Below are positions 9,160 through 19,829 of a DNA stretch of 64,000 nt, one piece after another (positions within the stretch are counted from its first letter, which is position 1; every line of letters starts with the position of its first letter). Position numbers and translations under genes: made by a program. The stretch is taken from NCBI GenBank assembly GCA_016871195.1, contig VFZN01000013.1, positions 1-64,000 of the forward strand, written 5' to 3'. This DNA is from Acidobacteriota bacterium. Lineage in GTDB: Bacteria > Acidobacteriota > Vicinamibacteria > Vicinamibacterales > UBA2999. The notes beneath the pieces are model-generated. The model did no database searches and was not told the DNA's origin. It worked only from the letters and a program-made list of their open reading frames with translations.

Positions 9160-9165
9160 ATTATA
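9160..9165 (-). promoter_or_regulatory. -10 hexamer TATAAT 7 bases before citrate synthase ATG
   Basis: On the minus strand a perfect TATAAT ends at 9160 and the ATG begins at 9152, leaving 7 bases (TTGGCGG C-type spacer). Transcription would start at or next to the A of the start codon, as in leaderless mRNAs. No good -35 is visible; the upstream 20 bases are a GC-only block (GCCGGC/GGGCCGGCCC). Confidence 0.45.
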
Positions 9166-9186
9166 GGGCCGGCCCGGGCGCCGGCT

Positions 9187-10680
9187 TCAGGCCTGCTTGT
9201 GTGCCACGGGCAGCGCCGAGGCGCCGCCGAACTGCTGGTAGAGCGAGAGTAGCCCAGTGTACAGGAAGCCCACCTGGAACAGCATCAGGAACGGAATCGT
9301 GCCGTAGATGCCGTTGGCAATGGCGTAGAACAGCGTGCCGGTGAAGTAGAGCCCGAGCGCCACTTCGATGAGCGGTTGCACCGCCACGGTCTGGCGATAC
9401 TTCTTCGCCGACCAGTCGTCTGACTTGATTTCGACGCCGTACTTGGGGGTGCGCGCAAACTCGCTGGGCTTCTGGAACAGCGCCTCGAGCACCGCCTTCG
9501 TGTTGTTGACCGCCAGGCCGATGCCAATCGACATGAGGAATGGCAGATACTTGAGCCGCTCGGTCCACGTGCGCGGATACAGCACGCGCTGCGAGACCAT
9601 ATAGAAATTGGCCACTGATGCCGTCGCCGCCAGGAACAGCGGAATGTCGATCAGCATCATTTCGTACCAGCCCATGTTGTAGCGGATGACCATCGACGGC
9701 GCCATCAGCACCGAGAGTACGCACATGAGCGGATAGTTGAGGTTGGCCGACAGGTGGAAGAAGGCCTCGGCCTTCACCTTGAAGGGCTGGTCCGACTGCA
9801 GGATGCGCGGCATCAGCTTGAGGAAGGTCTGAATCGAGCCTTTGGCCCAGCGGTGCTGCTGCGACTTGAAGGCATTCATCTCGACCGGCAGCTCGGCCGG
9901 GGCGACATGGTCCTGCAGGAACACGAACTGCCAGCCCTTCAGCTGTGTGCGATAGCTGAGATCGAGGTCTTCGGTCAGCGTGTCATGCTGCCAGCCGCCG
10001 CCATCCGCGATGGCCTCGCGACGCCAAATGCCGGCGGTGCCGTTGAAGTTGAAGAAGCAGCCGCCCAGATTGCGCGAGCCATGTTCGAGCACGAAGTGCG
10101 CATCGAGCAGAATGCCCTGGATGCGCGTCAGCAGCGAGAAGTCTTCGTTGATGTGCCCCCACCGCGCCTGCACCATCGCCACCTTCGGGTCAGTGAAGTA
10201 GTGCACGGTGCGCAACAGGAAGTCGGGGCGCGGCAGAAAATCGGCGTCGAAGATGGCGACGAACTGGCCGCGTGCCTGTTTCAGCCCAGCGTCGAGCGCG
10301 CCGGCCTTGTAGCCCGTGCGGTCGGTGCGGTGCAGATATTTGATGTCGAGTCCGGTGGCGGCCAGCCGCTGCGCGGTCCGCTCGGCGATGCCCCGCGTTT
10401 CGTCAGTCGAATCGTCGAGCACCTGAATCTCGAGCCGGTCTCGCGGATATTCAATGTCGGCCACGGCGTCGATGAGACGCTCGGCCACGTACATCTCGTT
10501 GAAGAACGGCAGCTGGATCGTCACGACCGGCAGGTCGGTGAACCGCGCCTTCGGGACCGGCCGATCATCCTTGTGCCGCATGTAGAGATACACCATGTAG
10601 TACCGGTGCCATCCATACACGGCAAGGATCAGCAGCACGAAGAAGTACGATGCGAGAATAAGGGTCTCGAGCGACGTCAT
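9187..10680 (-). CDS. family 2 glycosyltransferase, cellulose-synthase-like (CslA type)
   Basis: A 497-residue processive-type GT2. One N-terminal membrane helix (residues 5-25) precedes the catalytic domain, which shows the nucleotide-binding LDDSTDET, the DxD motif FDADF, the acceptor motif TEDLDLSYR and the product-binding QQHRW. Four or so hydrophobic segments follow near the C-terminus. This order is that of bacterial homologues of plant CslA glucomannan synthases and of curdlan/cellulose-like synthases, so it probably polymerises a beta-linked hexose at the inner membrane; the sugar is unknown. No partner synthase subunit is adjacent. It lies upstream of citrate synthase with 34 bases between and may be transcribed separately. 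Confidence 0.85.
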   Translation of the reverse strand: MTSLETLILASYFFVLLILAVYGWHRYYMVYLYMRHKDDRPVPKARFTDLPVVTIQLPFFNEMYVAERLIDAVADIEYPRDRLEIQVLDDSTDETRGIAERTAQRLAATGLDIKYLHRTDRTGYKAGALDAGLKQARGQFVAIFDADFLPRPDFLLRTVHYFTDPKVAMVQARWGHINEDFSLLTRIQGILLDAHFVLEHGSRNLGGCFFNFNGTAGIWRREAIADGGGWQHDTLTEDLDLSYRTQLKGWQFVFLQDHVAPAELPVEMNAFKSQQHRWAKGSIQTFLKLMPRILQSDQPFKVKAEAFFHLSANLNYPLMCVLSVLMAPSMVIRYNMGWYEMMLIDIPLFLAATASVANFYMVSQRVLYPRTWTERLKYLPFLMSIGIGLAVNNTKAVLEALFQKPSEFARTPKYGVEIKSDDWSAKKYRQTVAVQPLIEVALGLYFTGTLFYAIANGIYGTIPFLMLFQVGFLYTGLLSLYQQFGGASALPVAHKQA

Positions 10681-10790
10681 GCCGGGTCCTGAAAAAGTGG
10701 CGTTGCCGTAATATCCAATTGTAGTCCTGAAAACCCCGACACGGGCCGTTTCATTCCCGTAAATTCCTCCACCAGCCCCTGACCACCACC

Positions 10791-11546
10791 ATGAGCCCCG
10801 AACAGCTTCGCCAGCTCCTTGACGATGTGCAGGCCGGACGCCGACCGGCGGCCGATGCCCACCAGACCCTGCTCGGGGCGCTGCGGGCCGAACCGCTCGC
10901 CAACCTCGGCTTTGCCCGCGTCGACCATCACCGGTCTACCCGCCAGGGCTTCCCCGAGGTCATTCTGGGCCTCGGCAAGACCCCGCAGCAGATTGCCACC
11001 ATCGCCTCCGCCATCGCTGAGCGCGACCACCCCCTGCTCGTGACCCGCGCCACCCCTGAGGCCTTCGAGGCCGTCCAGGCCCGCATTCCCGACGCGCAGT
11101 ATCACGACGTGGCCCAGGCCATTACCCGCCCCCGGCCCGTCCCGCCCGGTCGGGGCACCATCACCCTGGTGTCGGCCGGCACGTCAGACCTGCCGGTCGC
11201 CGAGGAGGCCGGGGTCACCGCCGAACTGATGGGCAACACCGTCGAGCGCATCTACGACGTCGGTGTCGCCGGTATCCACCGCATCCTCCGCGAACGCCAT
11301 CGCCTCGAGGCCGCACGCGTCCTCATCGTCGTGGCCGGGATGGAAGGGGCACTACCCAGTGTGGCCGCCGGCCTCGTGCACGTGCCGGTCATTGCCGTGC
11401 CCACCAGCATCGGCTACGGCACCAGTTTCGGGGGGTTGGCCGCACTGCTCGGCATGCTCAACTCGTGCGCCAACGGCGTCACCGTCGTCAACATCGACAA
11501 CGGATTCGGCGCCGGATGCGTGGCCAGTATGATCAATCACCTGTAG
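10791..11546 (+). CDS. larB: LarB, pyridinium-3,5-biscarboxylate mononucleotide synthase
   Basis: A 251-residue protein with a short helical N-terminus and a C-terminal PurE/AIR-carboxylase-like domain ([56 protein letters not shown]). This is the LarB pattern. LarB carboxylates and hydrolyses nicotinic acid adenine dinucleotide in the first step of nickel-pincer cofactor synthesis, used by lactate racemase LarA and relatives. LarC, LarE and LarA are not in the window. It is followed 4 bases later by mutS2, an apparently unrelated partner. No Shine-Dalgarno is seen before the ATG. Confidence 0.9.
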   Translation: MSPEQLRQLLDDVQAGRRPAADAHQTLLGALRAEPLANLGFARVDHHRSTRQGFPEVILGLGKTPQQIATIASAIAERDHPLLVTRATPEAFEAVQARIPDAQYHDVAQAITRPRPVPPGRGTITLVSAGTSDLPVAEEAGVTAELMGNTVERIYDVGVAGIHRILRERHRLEAARVLIVVAGMEGALPSVAAGLVHVPVIAVPTSIGYGTSFGGLAALLGMLNSCANGVTVVNIDNGFGAGCVASMINHL

Positions 11547-11550
11547 CCCG

Positions 11551-13989
11551 ATGTTCGCTGTCCGCCCCCTGGAATTCGACCGCATCGTGGCCGCGGTGGC
11601 CGACCTGTCGGCCACGCCGCTGGGCCGAGCCATGCTGCTGGCCGTCGAACCCAAGGGCGAACCCCGGGCCGTCGCCCTGCTGCAGCAAGGGACGACCGAG
11701 GCCGTCCGATTCAGCGAGCAGCACGGCGGGTTTCCCCTGCGCGCCGGGCAGGGCCTGCCCGAGGCCCTCGATGCGCTACAGCTCGACGGCCAGCCACTCG
11801 AGCCGCTGGCCCTGCGCACGCTCGCCGACTTTGTCGACTCGGTCGGCCAGTCACGCACCGCCATCCAGAACGCCGGCCCGGCGTTTCCCCTCCTCGGCGC
11901 GCTGGTGGCCCCGCTCACCAGTTTCGACGAGGACATTGCCGCGGTCCGCGCTGCGATCGATGCCGGCGGCGATGTGCTCGACTCGGCCAGCCCCGCCCTG
12001 CGCGGCATCCGCGACCGGCTGCGGCGCCTGCGGCAGCAGTTGCTGCAGGCGCTTGAGCGGCTGACCCGCGGACGGGATACCGCCAAACACCTGCAGGACG
12101 ACATCGTCACTGAGCGGAATGGCCGTGCGGTACTGCTCGTGCGAGCTGAGCATCGGGCGAACGTGCCGGGCATCGTGCACGGCAGTTCTGCGAGCGGGGC
12201 CAGTCTCTTCCTCGAACCGTCGGCCGTGGTCGACCTCAATAACGACATCGTCGAAACGGGTGAGCGCGAACGCGAGGAGATTTTCCGCATCCTGCTCGCC
12301 CTGACCGACCGCTTCCGCGTGCGGGCGGCCGACATGCGGGTCGTCCAGACCGTCGCCACCGACCTCGATGTCGTGCAGGCCCGTGCGCGCTACAGCGCGC
12401 GCATCGGCGGCATGCCGCCCACGTTCGTCCAGGACGGCAGCCTGACGCTGCGCGGGGCGCGGCATCCGCTGTTGGCCGAGCCCGTGCCGATCGATGTCGT
12501 ACTTGACCCGCCGAGCCGCATCCTGCTCATCACCGGTCCCAATACCGGGGGCAAGACGGTGGCGCTCAAAACCGCCGGCCTGTTCGCGCTGATGGCCCAG
12601 GCGGGTCTGCACCTGCCGGCCACCACGGTGCGGCTGCCGGTCTTCCGCTCGGTGTTTGCCGACATCGGCGACGACCAGTCGATTGCCGCCAGCCTCAGCA
12701 CCTTCTCGGCGCACATCAGCAAGCTGGTGGCGATGGACCGGTCGCTCGACTTACCCTCGCTGGTGCTGCTCGATGAGGTAGGCACGGGCACCGACCCGAA
12801 TGAAGGCGGGGCGCTGGCGACCGCGGTGGTCAGCCACTTCCGCACGCGCGGGGCCCATCTCATCGCGACCACGCACTTCGATGCGGTCAAGACCTGGGGC
12901 ACGGCCACCGCGGGCGTGACGGTGGCGGCCTTTGCTTTCAACCCGCAGACTTATGCGCCCACGTATCGCTTGGTCTACGGGGCACCCGGCCGCAGCCTGG
13001 CCATCGAGATGGCGCAGCGCCTCGGCCTGCCGGCACCGGTCATCGCGGCCGCGCGATCGTTTCTGGGCGACGATCAGAAGCGGCTGCAGGCCCACCTCGA
13101 GCGCGTCGACGCGCAGGCCCGGCGGCTCGACGCCGAGCACGGTCGCCTCGAGCGCGAACGCCGTGCCCTGGCCGACGAACGCAAGGCCATCGATGCCCGC
13201 GAACGCGCGCTCACCGAGCGCGAGACCGCCTTCCGCACGCGTCTCAATGAGAAGGTCGACGACCGCATCCGGCAGGCGCGCCGCGAGATTGATGCCGTGA
13301 TCGAGCAGATGCGCGACCGATCGAATGCGTTGCTCGAGCAGGCCTCGTCGCGACCCGTGGCCGTACCGGTCAACACCGGGCAGACCGGCAGGGTGCGGGC
13401 CGAGGCCCGTGCGGCCGTGGAACAGATTGCCGAGCGGCTCAGGAATGGCGAGGTGCTCTCGCCCGTACGTCCCCTGGAGGACGCGACTTCGGACGCCACG
13501 CCGCTGCCGTCTGCCAGTGCCCCCTCGCGCGCAGCCACCCTGGCCCCCGGGGCCCGTGTGTCGGTCGGCGCGCTCGGCCTCGAGGGCACGGTGCAGTCGG
13601 TGTCGGGCGGCCACGTCGAAGTCGATGTCCGCGGCAAGCGGATGCGCGCGCGTGTGGGCACCGTCACCGTCATCAGCGGTCCACCCCCGGCGACGAAAGC
13701 CGCGCTGGTCAGGGTGCATGTCGACCTGGCTCCGCGCGAGGGCATGCTGAGCGAACTGCAGGTGATAGGCTGCGCGGTGGACGAGGCGGTCGACCGTGTG
13801 GCGACGTTCCTCGATAGCGCGATGCTCAGCGACCTGCGCGAGGTCCGCATTATCCATGGCTTCGGCACCGGGCAGCTGCGCAAGGGTATCCAGGCCTTCC
13901 TCAAGCGCCATCCGCTCGTGCTCGCCTACGGCCCCGCGCCAGAGACACAGGGTGGTGGTGGTGCCACGCTCGTCACCCTGAAGGACTAA
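11551..13989 (+). CDS. mutS2: MutS2 family ATPase with Smr domain
   Basis: An 812-residue MutS2. It lacks the mismatch-recognition domain of MutS and starts with the lever/core helices (MFAVRPLEFDRIVAAVADL). The ABC ATPase has Walker A GPNTGGKT near residue 330 and Walker B LVLLDEVGTGTDPNEG. A long Arg/Glu-rich coiled coil (about 505-600) leads to the KOW-like segment and the C-terminal Smr nuclease domain with RIIHGFGTGQLRKGI. The Smr LDLRG motif reads LQVIG here, which may weaken nuclease activity. MutS2 proteins act against recombination intermediates or collided ribosomes. The gene is packed between larB and dnaG (6 bases). Confidence 0.92.
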   Translation: MFAVRPLEFDRIVAAVADLSATPLGRAMLLAVEPKGEPRAVALLQQGTTEAVRFSEQHGGFPLRAGQGLPEALDALQLDGQPLEPLALRTLADFVDSVGQSRTAIQNAGPAFPLLGALVAPLTSFDEDIAAVRAAIDAGGDVLDSASPALRGIRDRLRRLRQQLLQALERLTRGRDTAKHLQDDIVTERNGRAVLLVRAEHRANVPGIVHGSSASGASLFLEPSAVVDLNNDIVETGEREREEIFRILLALTDRFRVRAADMRVVQTVATDLDVVQARARYSARIGGMPPTFVQDGSLTLRGARHPLLAEPVPIDVVLDPPSRILLITGPNTGGKTVALKTAGLFALMAQAGLHLPATTVRLPVFRSVFADIGDDQSIAASLSTFSAHISKLVAMDRSLDLPSLVLLDEVGTGTDPNEGGALATAVVSHFRTRGAHLIATTHFDAVKTWGTATAGVTVAAFAFNPQTYAPTYRLVYGAPGRSLAIEMAQRLGLPAPVIAAARSFLGDDQKRLQAHLERVDAQARRLDAEHGRLERERRALADERKAIDARERALTERETAFRTRLNEKVDDRIRQARREIDAVIEQMRDRSNALLEQASSRPVAVPVNTGQTGRVRAEARAAVEQIAERLRNGEVLSPVRPLEDATSDATPLPSASAPSRAATLAPGARVSVGALGLEGTVQSVSGGHVEVDVRGKRMRARVGTVTVISGPPPATKAALVRVHVDLAPREGMLSELQVIGCAVDEAVDRVATFLDSAMLSDLREVRIIHGFGTGQLRKGIQAFLKRHPLVLAYGPAPETQGGGGATLVTLKD

Positions 13990-13995
13990 TCGGCC

Positions 13996-15771
13996 GTGCG
14001 CTATCCGCAGACCTTCATCGACGAAGTCCGCACAGCGGCCGATATCGTTACGGTCATCTCTGACTATGTATCGCTGCGCCGCGCAGGCACGAGCTTCAAG
14101 GGGCTGTGCCCGTTCCATGGGGAAAAGAGTCCATCGTTCACCGTCAACCGCGACCGCGGATTCTTTCACTGCTTCGGCTGCGGCGTGGGCGGCGATGTGT
14201 TCAAGTTCATCGAGATGAAGGAGGCGCTCGGTTTTCAGGATGCCGTCCGCCATCTGGCACAGCGGTTCGGCATTCCCGTGCCCGAGCTGGAAGCCGACGC
14301 CGGCGCGCGCGATGACGCAGCGATCCGCGAGTCGCTGCTCAAGATTCACGAGGTGGCCACGGCCTGGTTCCGGGCGCAGCTCGAGGCTCCCACGGCCGCA
14401 CGCATCCGCACCTATCTGGCGGAGGCCCGCGGCCTCACCGGCGACACCATCCAGCGACTGCAGCTGGGCTATGCCCCGCCGGGTCGCGATGCGCTGCGCC
14501 AGCACCTGCTGGGGAGAGGCTTTGCTCAGACACTGCTCGCGGCCTCCGGGCTGATCTCACGGCGCGACGACGGGTCGGAGGTCGATCGGTTCAGGAATCG
14601 GCTGATGATTCCGATTACGCGTGATAGCGGGTCGGTGGTCGCCTTCGGCGGCCGTGCGCTCGACGCCGATCAGGTTCCCAAGTACCTCAACTCGCCGGAG
14701 ACACCGCTCTACACAAAGGGCCGTACGCTCTACGGCCTGCACCTGACGAAAGTCGACGTGCGCCGGCGGGGCTTTGTGCTGCTGGTCGAGGGGTACTTTG
14801 ACTATGCCCAGGTGCTGCAGGCGACCGGCCTGCCGGTCGTGGCGACCTGCGGCACGGCGCTGACCTCGGCCCAGGCGCAGCAGCTTCGGCGGTTCGCCCC
14901 AAAGGCCGTGCTGTGTTTCGACCCCGACACGGCCGGGCAGACGGCCGCCGAGCGCAGCTCGGCGCTGCTCGTGGCCGAAGGGTTCGACGTGAACGTGATG
15001 CAGCTGCCGGGCGGTGCCGACCCCGACACCTTCCTGCAGAAGGAGGGCCGCGAGGCATTTGTGCAGCAGCTCAAGACGTCGCGTCCCTATCTCGAGTTTC
15101 TACTCGAACGGGCCTCCCGCGGCCGTGACCTGACGCGCGACGAACCCCGGCGCGAGTTCCTGCACGCGATGCTGGCCGTCGCTGCCCAGATTCCCGACCC
15201 GGCGGCCCGCGACCAGTTCGCCGACCGGCTGGCGCACCGGGCCCGCGTCACCGAAGAGGTGGTGCGCGCCGAGATCCGGAAGGCGGCAGCGGCCCGGAAG
15301 ACCGAGCTGCCTGCCGGGCGCCTGCCCTCGTCGACCGGGCGCCTGCGGCCCGCCGAGCGCGATCTGCTGTGGGCGGTGATGCACGCCAGTGCACAGGCTG
15401 TCCCTGTGCTGCTCACGCTGGACGATGCCGACTGCGAGGGCCTGGCCGCCGGACATGTGCTGCTGACGGCGCGTGACGTGGCCCGCCAGCCGGGAATTCG
15501 ACCGGACGATGTGCCGAATCGCCTGTTTGAGCGTCTAACGGATCAGGAGCGCGGATGGCTGACCGCGACGGCCGACCGGGGCATTGCGCCGGTCACCGAT
15601 GTGGCCGGAGCGGCCCGGTCGCTGCGACGCCTGCGGCTGGAACGCCGGCGAGGCGAGGTGCAGCAGGCCATCGACCGCTGGCGCACCAGTGGTGGCGACG
15701 AGGCAGAACTGAGCCGGCTGCTCACGGAGAAACTCGAACTGCAGCGTCATCTTGAGCATGAGCTGACCTGA
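13996..15771 (+). CDS. dnaG: DNA primase DnaG
   Basis: A 591-residue primase starting with GTG. The N-terminal CHC2 zinc finger is complete (C38, H41, C59, C62: CPFHGEKSPSF and CFGCG). The catalytic core follows, with TOPRIM signatures LLVEGYFDYAQ and LCFDPDTAGQ. The C-terminal third is the helicase-binding region, with little recognisable conservation. It makes RNA primers at the replication fork. The gene lies 6 bases after mutS2 and about 73 bases before rpoD, matching the classical dnaG-rpoD macromolecular-synthesis order, but without rpsU. Confidence 0.96.
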   Translation: MRYPQTFIDEVRTAADIVTVISDYVSLRRAGTSFKGLCPFHGEKSPSFTVNRDRGFFHCFGCGVGGDVFKFIEMKEALGFQDAVRHLAQRFGIPVPELEADAGARDDAAIRESLLKIHEVATAWFRAQLEAPTAARIRTYLAEARGLTGDTIQRLQLGYAPPGRDALRQHLLGRGFAQTLLAASGLISRRDDGSEVDRFRNRLMIPITRDSGSVVAFGGRALDADQVPKYLNSPETPLYTKGRTLYGLHLTKVDVRRRGFVLLVEGYFDYAQVLQATGLPVVATCGTALTSAQAQQLRRFAPKAVLCFDPDTAGQTAAERSSALLVAEGFDVNVMQLPGGADPDTFLQKEGREAFVQQLKTSRPYLEFLLERASRGRDLTRDEPRREFLHAMLAVAAQIPDPAARDQFADRLAHRARVTEEVVRAEIRKAAAARKTELPAGRLPSSTGRLRPAERDLLWAVMHASAQAVPVLLTLDDADCEGLAAGHVLLTARDVARQPGIRPDDVPNRLFERLTDQERGWLTATADRGIAPVTDVAGAARSLRRLRLERRRGEVQQAIDRWRTSGGDEAELSRLLTEKLELQRHLEHELT

Positions 15772-15780
15772 AAACCGGGC

Positions 15781-15786
15781 TAGAAT
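15781..15786 (+). promoter_or_regulatory. possible -10 hexamer (TAGAAT) before rpoD
   Basis: TAGAAT lies in the 73-base gap between dnaG and rpoD, about 60 bases before the GTG. No convincing -35 is found at 16-18 bases upstream, so this may be a weak internal promoter or chance. Confidence 0.25.
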
Positions 15787-15831
15787 ATCGAGATCTCTCT
15801 GCTGAAAGATCCGGTCAAGTCCGCAACGTAT

Positions 15832-15837
15832 GGAGGT
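15832..15837 (+). promoter_or_regulatory. Shine-Dalgarno that sets the rpoD start
   Basis: GGAGGT is followed by 7 bases and then GTG at 15845. An ATG at 15830 is in the same frame but overlaps this ribosome-binding site, so the GTG is the better start. Confidence 0.75.
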
Positions 15838-15844
15838 AGGGCCT

Positions 15845-17554
<1,710 letters not shown>

Positions 17555-17565
17555 CCACCCCCGGC

Positions 17566-17638
17566 GGGCCCATAGCTCAGCGGTTAGAGCGGCCGGCTCA
17601 TAACTGGTTGGTCCCTGGTTCGAATCCAGGTGGGCCCA
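17566..17638 (+). tRNA. tRNA with CAU anticodon, probably tRNA-Ile2 (lysidine type)
   Basis: A complete 73-base cloverleaf. The acceptor stem is GGGCCCA with TGGGCCC, followed by discriminator A. D stem GCTC/GAGC, anticodon stem GCCGG/CTGGT with loop CTCATAA (anticodon CAU at 17600-17602), variable region TGGTC, T stem CCTGG/CCAGG with loop TTCGAAT. CCA is not encoded. The 8-base D loop, the TTGGTC segment and the C4-G69 and C5-G68 pairs fit tRNA-Ile2, whose C34 is converted to lysidine by TilS, better than elongator tRNA-Met. Methionine remains the alternative. Confidence 0.9.
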
Positions 17639-17651
17639 TTCCCCTCCGCCT

Positions 17652-17680
17652 CCGGGTCGTCGGTACACACCGGCACCCGG
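17652..17680 (+). terminator. nested hairpin after the tRNA, possible terminator or processing stem
   Basis: CCGGGT pairs with ACCCGG, and inside it CGGT pairs with ACCG around an ACAC loop, 14 bases after the tRNA 3' end. No T-run follows, so intrinsic termination is uncertain. Confidence 0.3.
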
Positions 17681-17686
17681 TCGCGA

Positions 17687-17692
17687 TACGAT
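17687..17692 (+). promoter_or_regulatory. possible -10 (TACGAT) for the zinc-ribbon/rnhA pair
   Basis: TACGAT, with a 4-of-6 -35 match (TACACA, 17664-17669) exactly 17 bases upstream. It uses the same -10 sequence as the strong dcw promoter. A Shine-Dalgarno GGAGG follows at about 17699-17703, and the ATG is at 17711. Confidence 0.35.
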
Positions 17693-17710
17693 GAGCGCGG
17701 AGGCTGACCC

Positions 17711-18430
17711 ATGCTGCCCGACCTCGAACGCCTCATCCAGCTGCAGGACATCGAACGCCGCGCCGCCGCTGCCGCTCGCATCGTCGCCGAGGCCCCGGGC
17801 GCGCTCGCGGCACTGGCCACCACCCTGGCCACCGCCAAGGCAGGCGTCGAGTCCGCGAAAGCGGCCATTGCCGACAATCAGGTGACTCGCCGCGCCCTCG
17901 ACCGCGATGTGCAGACCGCTCAGCAGCGACTCGACAAATACAAGGACCAGACGATGGCGGTGAAAACGAACGACGAATTTCACGCCATGCAGCACCAGAT
18001 GGCAGCCGTGAAAGCCGACATCGATCGCCTCGAAGGCAGCATTCTCGAGGTCATGATGACCGCCGATGCCCTGCAGGAACGGCTGGCCGGCGCCGAGTCC
18101 ACGCTCAAGGCACAGACGGCAGCGGTGGCCGCCCAGCAGGCCATTGTCAGCGCCGAACGCGATGCCAATGCCGCCATCGCGTCGGCCTGTGCGGCCGAGC
18201 GCGCGGCCCTGGTGGCGCAGATGACCCCGAGCGTCGTGGCCACCTTCGACAAGGTGGCGCGCCAGCGGGCAGGCGTCGGCGTGGCGCGCGCCGAACAGGA
18301 ACGATGCGTCGTGTGCCAGGTGCGGCTGCGACCCATGGTCTACTCGGCGGTCAAGCGCAACGACAGCATTACCCAGTGCGATTCATGCCAGCGCATTCTC
18401 TATTTCATTCCACCGACCCCCGCGTCGTGA
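17711..18430 (+). CDS. coiled-coil protein with C-terminal C4 zinc ribbon (COG1579 type)
   Basis: A 239-residue protein. Residues 1-190 are Ala/Gln/Glu-rich and predicted to form a long coiled-coil hairpin. The C-terminus carries two CxxC pairs (CVVCQVRLRP and CDSCQRILYF) forming a zinc ribbon. This is the conserved C4-type zinc-ribbon family often found next to RNase H or Nif3-like genes and thought to bind nucleic acid; a precise role is not established. A good Shine-Dalgarno (GGAGG, 7-base spacing) supports the ATG. The stop overlaps the next start as GTGA. Confidence 0.85.
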   Translation: MLPDLERLIQLQDIERRAAAAARIVAEAPGALAALATTLATAKAGVESAKAAIADNQVTRRALDRDVQTAQQRLDKYKDQTMAVKTNDEFHAMQHQMAAVKADIDRLEGSILEVMMTADALQERLAGAESTLKAQTAAVAAQQAIVSAERDANAAIASACAAERAALVAQMTPSVVATFDKVARQRAGVGVARAEQERCVVCQVRLRPMVYSAVKRNDSITQCDSCQRILYFIPPTPAS

Positions 18431-18852
18431 TTACGGCGTACTTCGATGGTGGGTCGCGCGGCAACCCCGGACCCGCCGGGTATGGCGCCTTCATCGTCGA
18501 CGATGCCGGGACGGTGCTGGCTGAGCTGGCGGGAGGCATCGGCGTGGCCACCAACAACGTGGCCGAATACCGCGGCCTGCTGGCAGCCCTGCAGTGGGCC
18601 GTCGACAACGACGTCCGTGCGCTGCATGTGCGGGGCGACTCGCTGTTGCTAGTGCAGCAGATGAAGGGCGTGTATCGCGTCAAGAACGAAGGCCTGCTAC
18701 CCCTCTACCGCGAAGCGAGGCACCTGTGCGCCCGCATCGGCACCGTGACCTTCGAGCATGTGCCGCGTGAGCGCAACAAGGACGCGGACCGTCTGTCGAA
18801 CGTCGGCATGGACAGCAACGGGCGCGCGTCGAGTGACACCCCACCCGCCTGA
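18427..18852 (+). CDS. rnhA: ribonuclease HI family protein
   Basis: A 141-residue RNase H. The four acidic active-site residues are visible in order: AYFDGGSRGNPGPAGYG (Asp), NNVAEYRGL (Glu), VRGDSLLLVQQM (Asp) and RNKDADRLSN (Asp). It lacks the basic protrusion of the E. coli enzyme and resembles the compact RnhA type of actinobacterial and plant proteins. It cuts RNA in RNA-DNA hybrids. The GTG start overlaps the stop of the zinc-ribbon gene (GTGA), giving translational coupling; upstream in-frame codons lie inside that gene and are not used. Confidence 0.9.
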   Translation: MITAYFDGGSRGNPGPAGYGAFIVDDAGTVLAELAGGIGVATNNVAEYRGLLAALQWAVDNDVRALHVRGDSLLLVQQMKGVYRVKNEGLLPLYREARHLCARIGTVTFEHVPRERNKDADRLSNVGMDSNGRASSDTPPA

Positions 18853-18860
18853 CCAGCGGT

Positions 18861-19766
18861 CTACGCCACACAGGTGCGACGACGGCCGATGAGGGCAATC
18901 ATGCGGCCAGCCTTCGCACCATCCCGACGGAACGATGCCAGCAGCGGCGCATGCGCACGGGTGCTGAGGCCCGCGACGTGGATCGCCTCGGTCCGCACGC
19001 CGGCTGTGGTCAGCTGATCGCTGTTCGCACGCCAGAGGTCGAGGCAGGGTGGGGCCCCTGGCTGTGGCTCATGAAACCACCGGTGGACCGAGGCCCTGTC
19101 GTGACCAGCAGCACGAAACTGATCGCGCAGCGCCTCACCGACTTCATAGTCCTCGCCAGCAATGCTGGGACCAATGGCCACCACAAGCTCATCCGGTCGG
19201 ACACCACTAACCTCGCACATCGTGGCCACAGTGCGCACCACAACTGATGCACAGGTGCCTCGCCATCCTGCATGCACGGCCGCCACCACGCGGCCACGGA
19301 CGTCAGCCAGCAGCAGCGGCACACAGTCGGCCACCACCACGCCGACGGCTACATGCGGATGCGTATTCACCAGGCTGTCGCCGTCCGGGCGGGTCACCGA
19401 TACCCACTGGCGGTCGTCATCGGTCGCAATCACCGCCACGTGAGCACCATGCACCTGCCGCAGGCGACAGATGACCGCATCATCGAGGTCTGCCGCGGCC
19501 GCCGCCGCCTGCCACGCCGGCTGGGCCACCGCATCATCCGCACCGGCCGGCAACTCCAGTTGCGCAGTTGTAAACACGTGTGGCGCACAGGCCTCGAGCG
19601 GCCCGCACCGCAACCCATGGCCCCATGACGTCGGCACCCAACCAAATGCTGGGGATGTCAACGCTGGAAGGAGGTGGGCGCGCACGCCCGACGGATAACT
19701 CGCGGAGTCATGTCCTGTCGCCACAGCCGAGATTTTCCTCTGAAATCGTGTGATTGCGGCTGGCAT
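18861..19766 (-). CDS. pgeF: PgeF, peptidoglycan editing factor (YfiH / laccase-domain family)
   Basis: A 301-residue YfiH-family protein. Family motifs are RQVHGAHV, VVADCVPLLLADV, HAGWRGTCASVV and IGPSIAGEDYEVG, and they include the His-Cys-His zinc ligands. The family hydrolyses wrongly incorporated amino acids (such as L-Ser) from UDP-MurNAc-dipeptide, fitting the nearby cell-wall genes; some members act as purine nucleoside phosphorylases. The C-terminal family Cys before FRRDG is replaced by Ser. The start is uncertain: GTG codons at 19724 (preceded by AGAGGA) and 19685 are closer to where family members begin than the ATG at 19766. Confidence 0.85.
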   Translation of the reverse strand: MPAAITRFQRKISAVATGHDSASYPSGVRAHLLPALTSPAFGWVPTSWGHGLRCGPLEACAPHVFTTAQLELPAGADDAVAQPAWQAAAAAADLDDAVICRLRQVHGAHVAVIATDDDRQWVSVTRPDGDSLVNTHPHVAVGVVVADCVPLLLADVRGRVVAAVHAGWRGTCASVVVRTVATMCEVSGVRPDELVVAIGPSIAGEDYEVGEALRDQFRAAGHDRASVHRWFHEPQPGAPPCLDLWRANSDQLTTAGVRTEAIHVAGLSTRAHAPLLASFRRDGAKAGRMIALIGRRRTCVA

Positions 19767-19829
19767 TCAACTTGAAAAGGAAGTGGGCATCACGCCGGTC
19801 CACGTGCCGGCTCCACTGGAGACACGACG

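Noticed and set aside
12751-14505. 584-residue minus-strand open frame
   Set aside because: Antisense to mutS2 and dnaG, both with full motifs; no own motif or ribosome-binding site.
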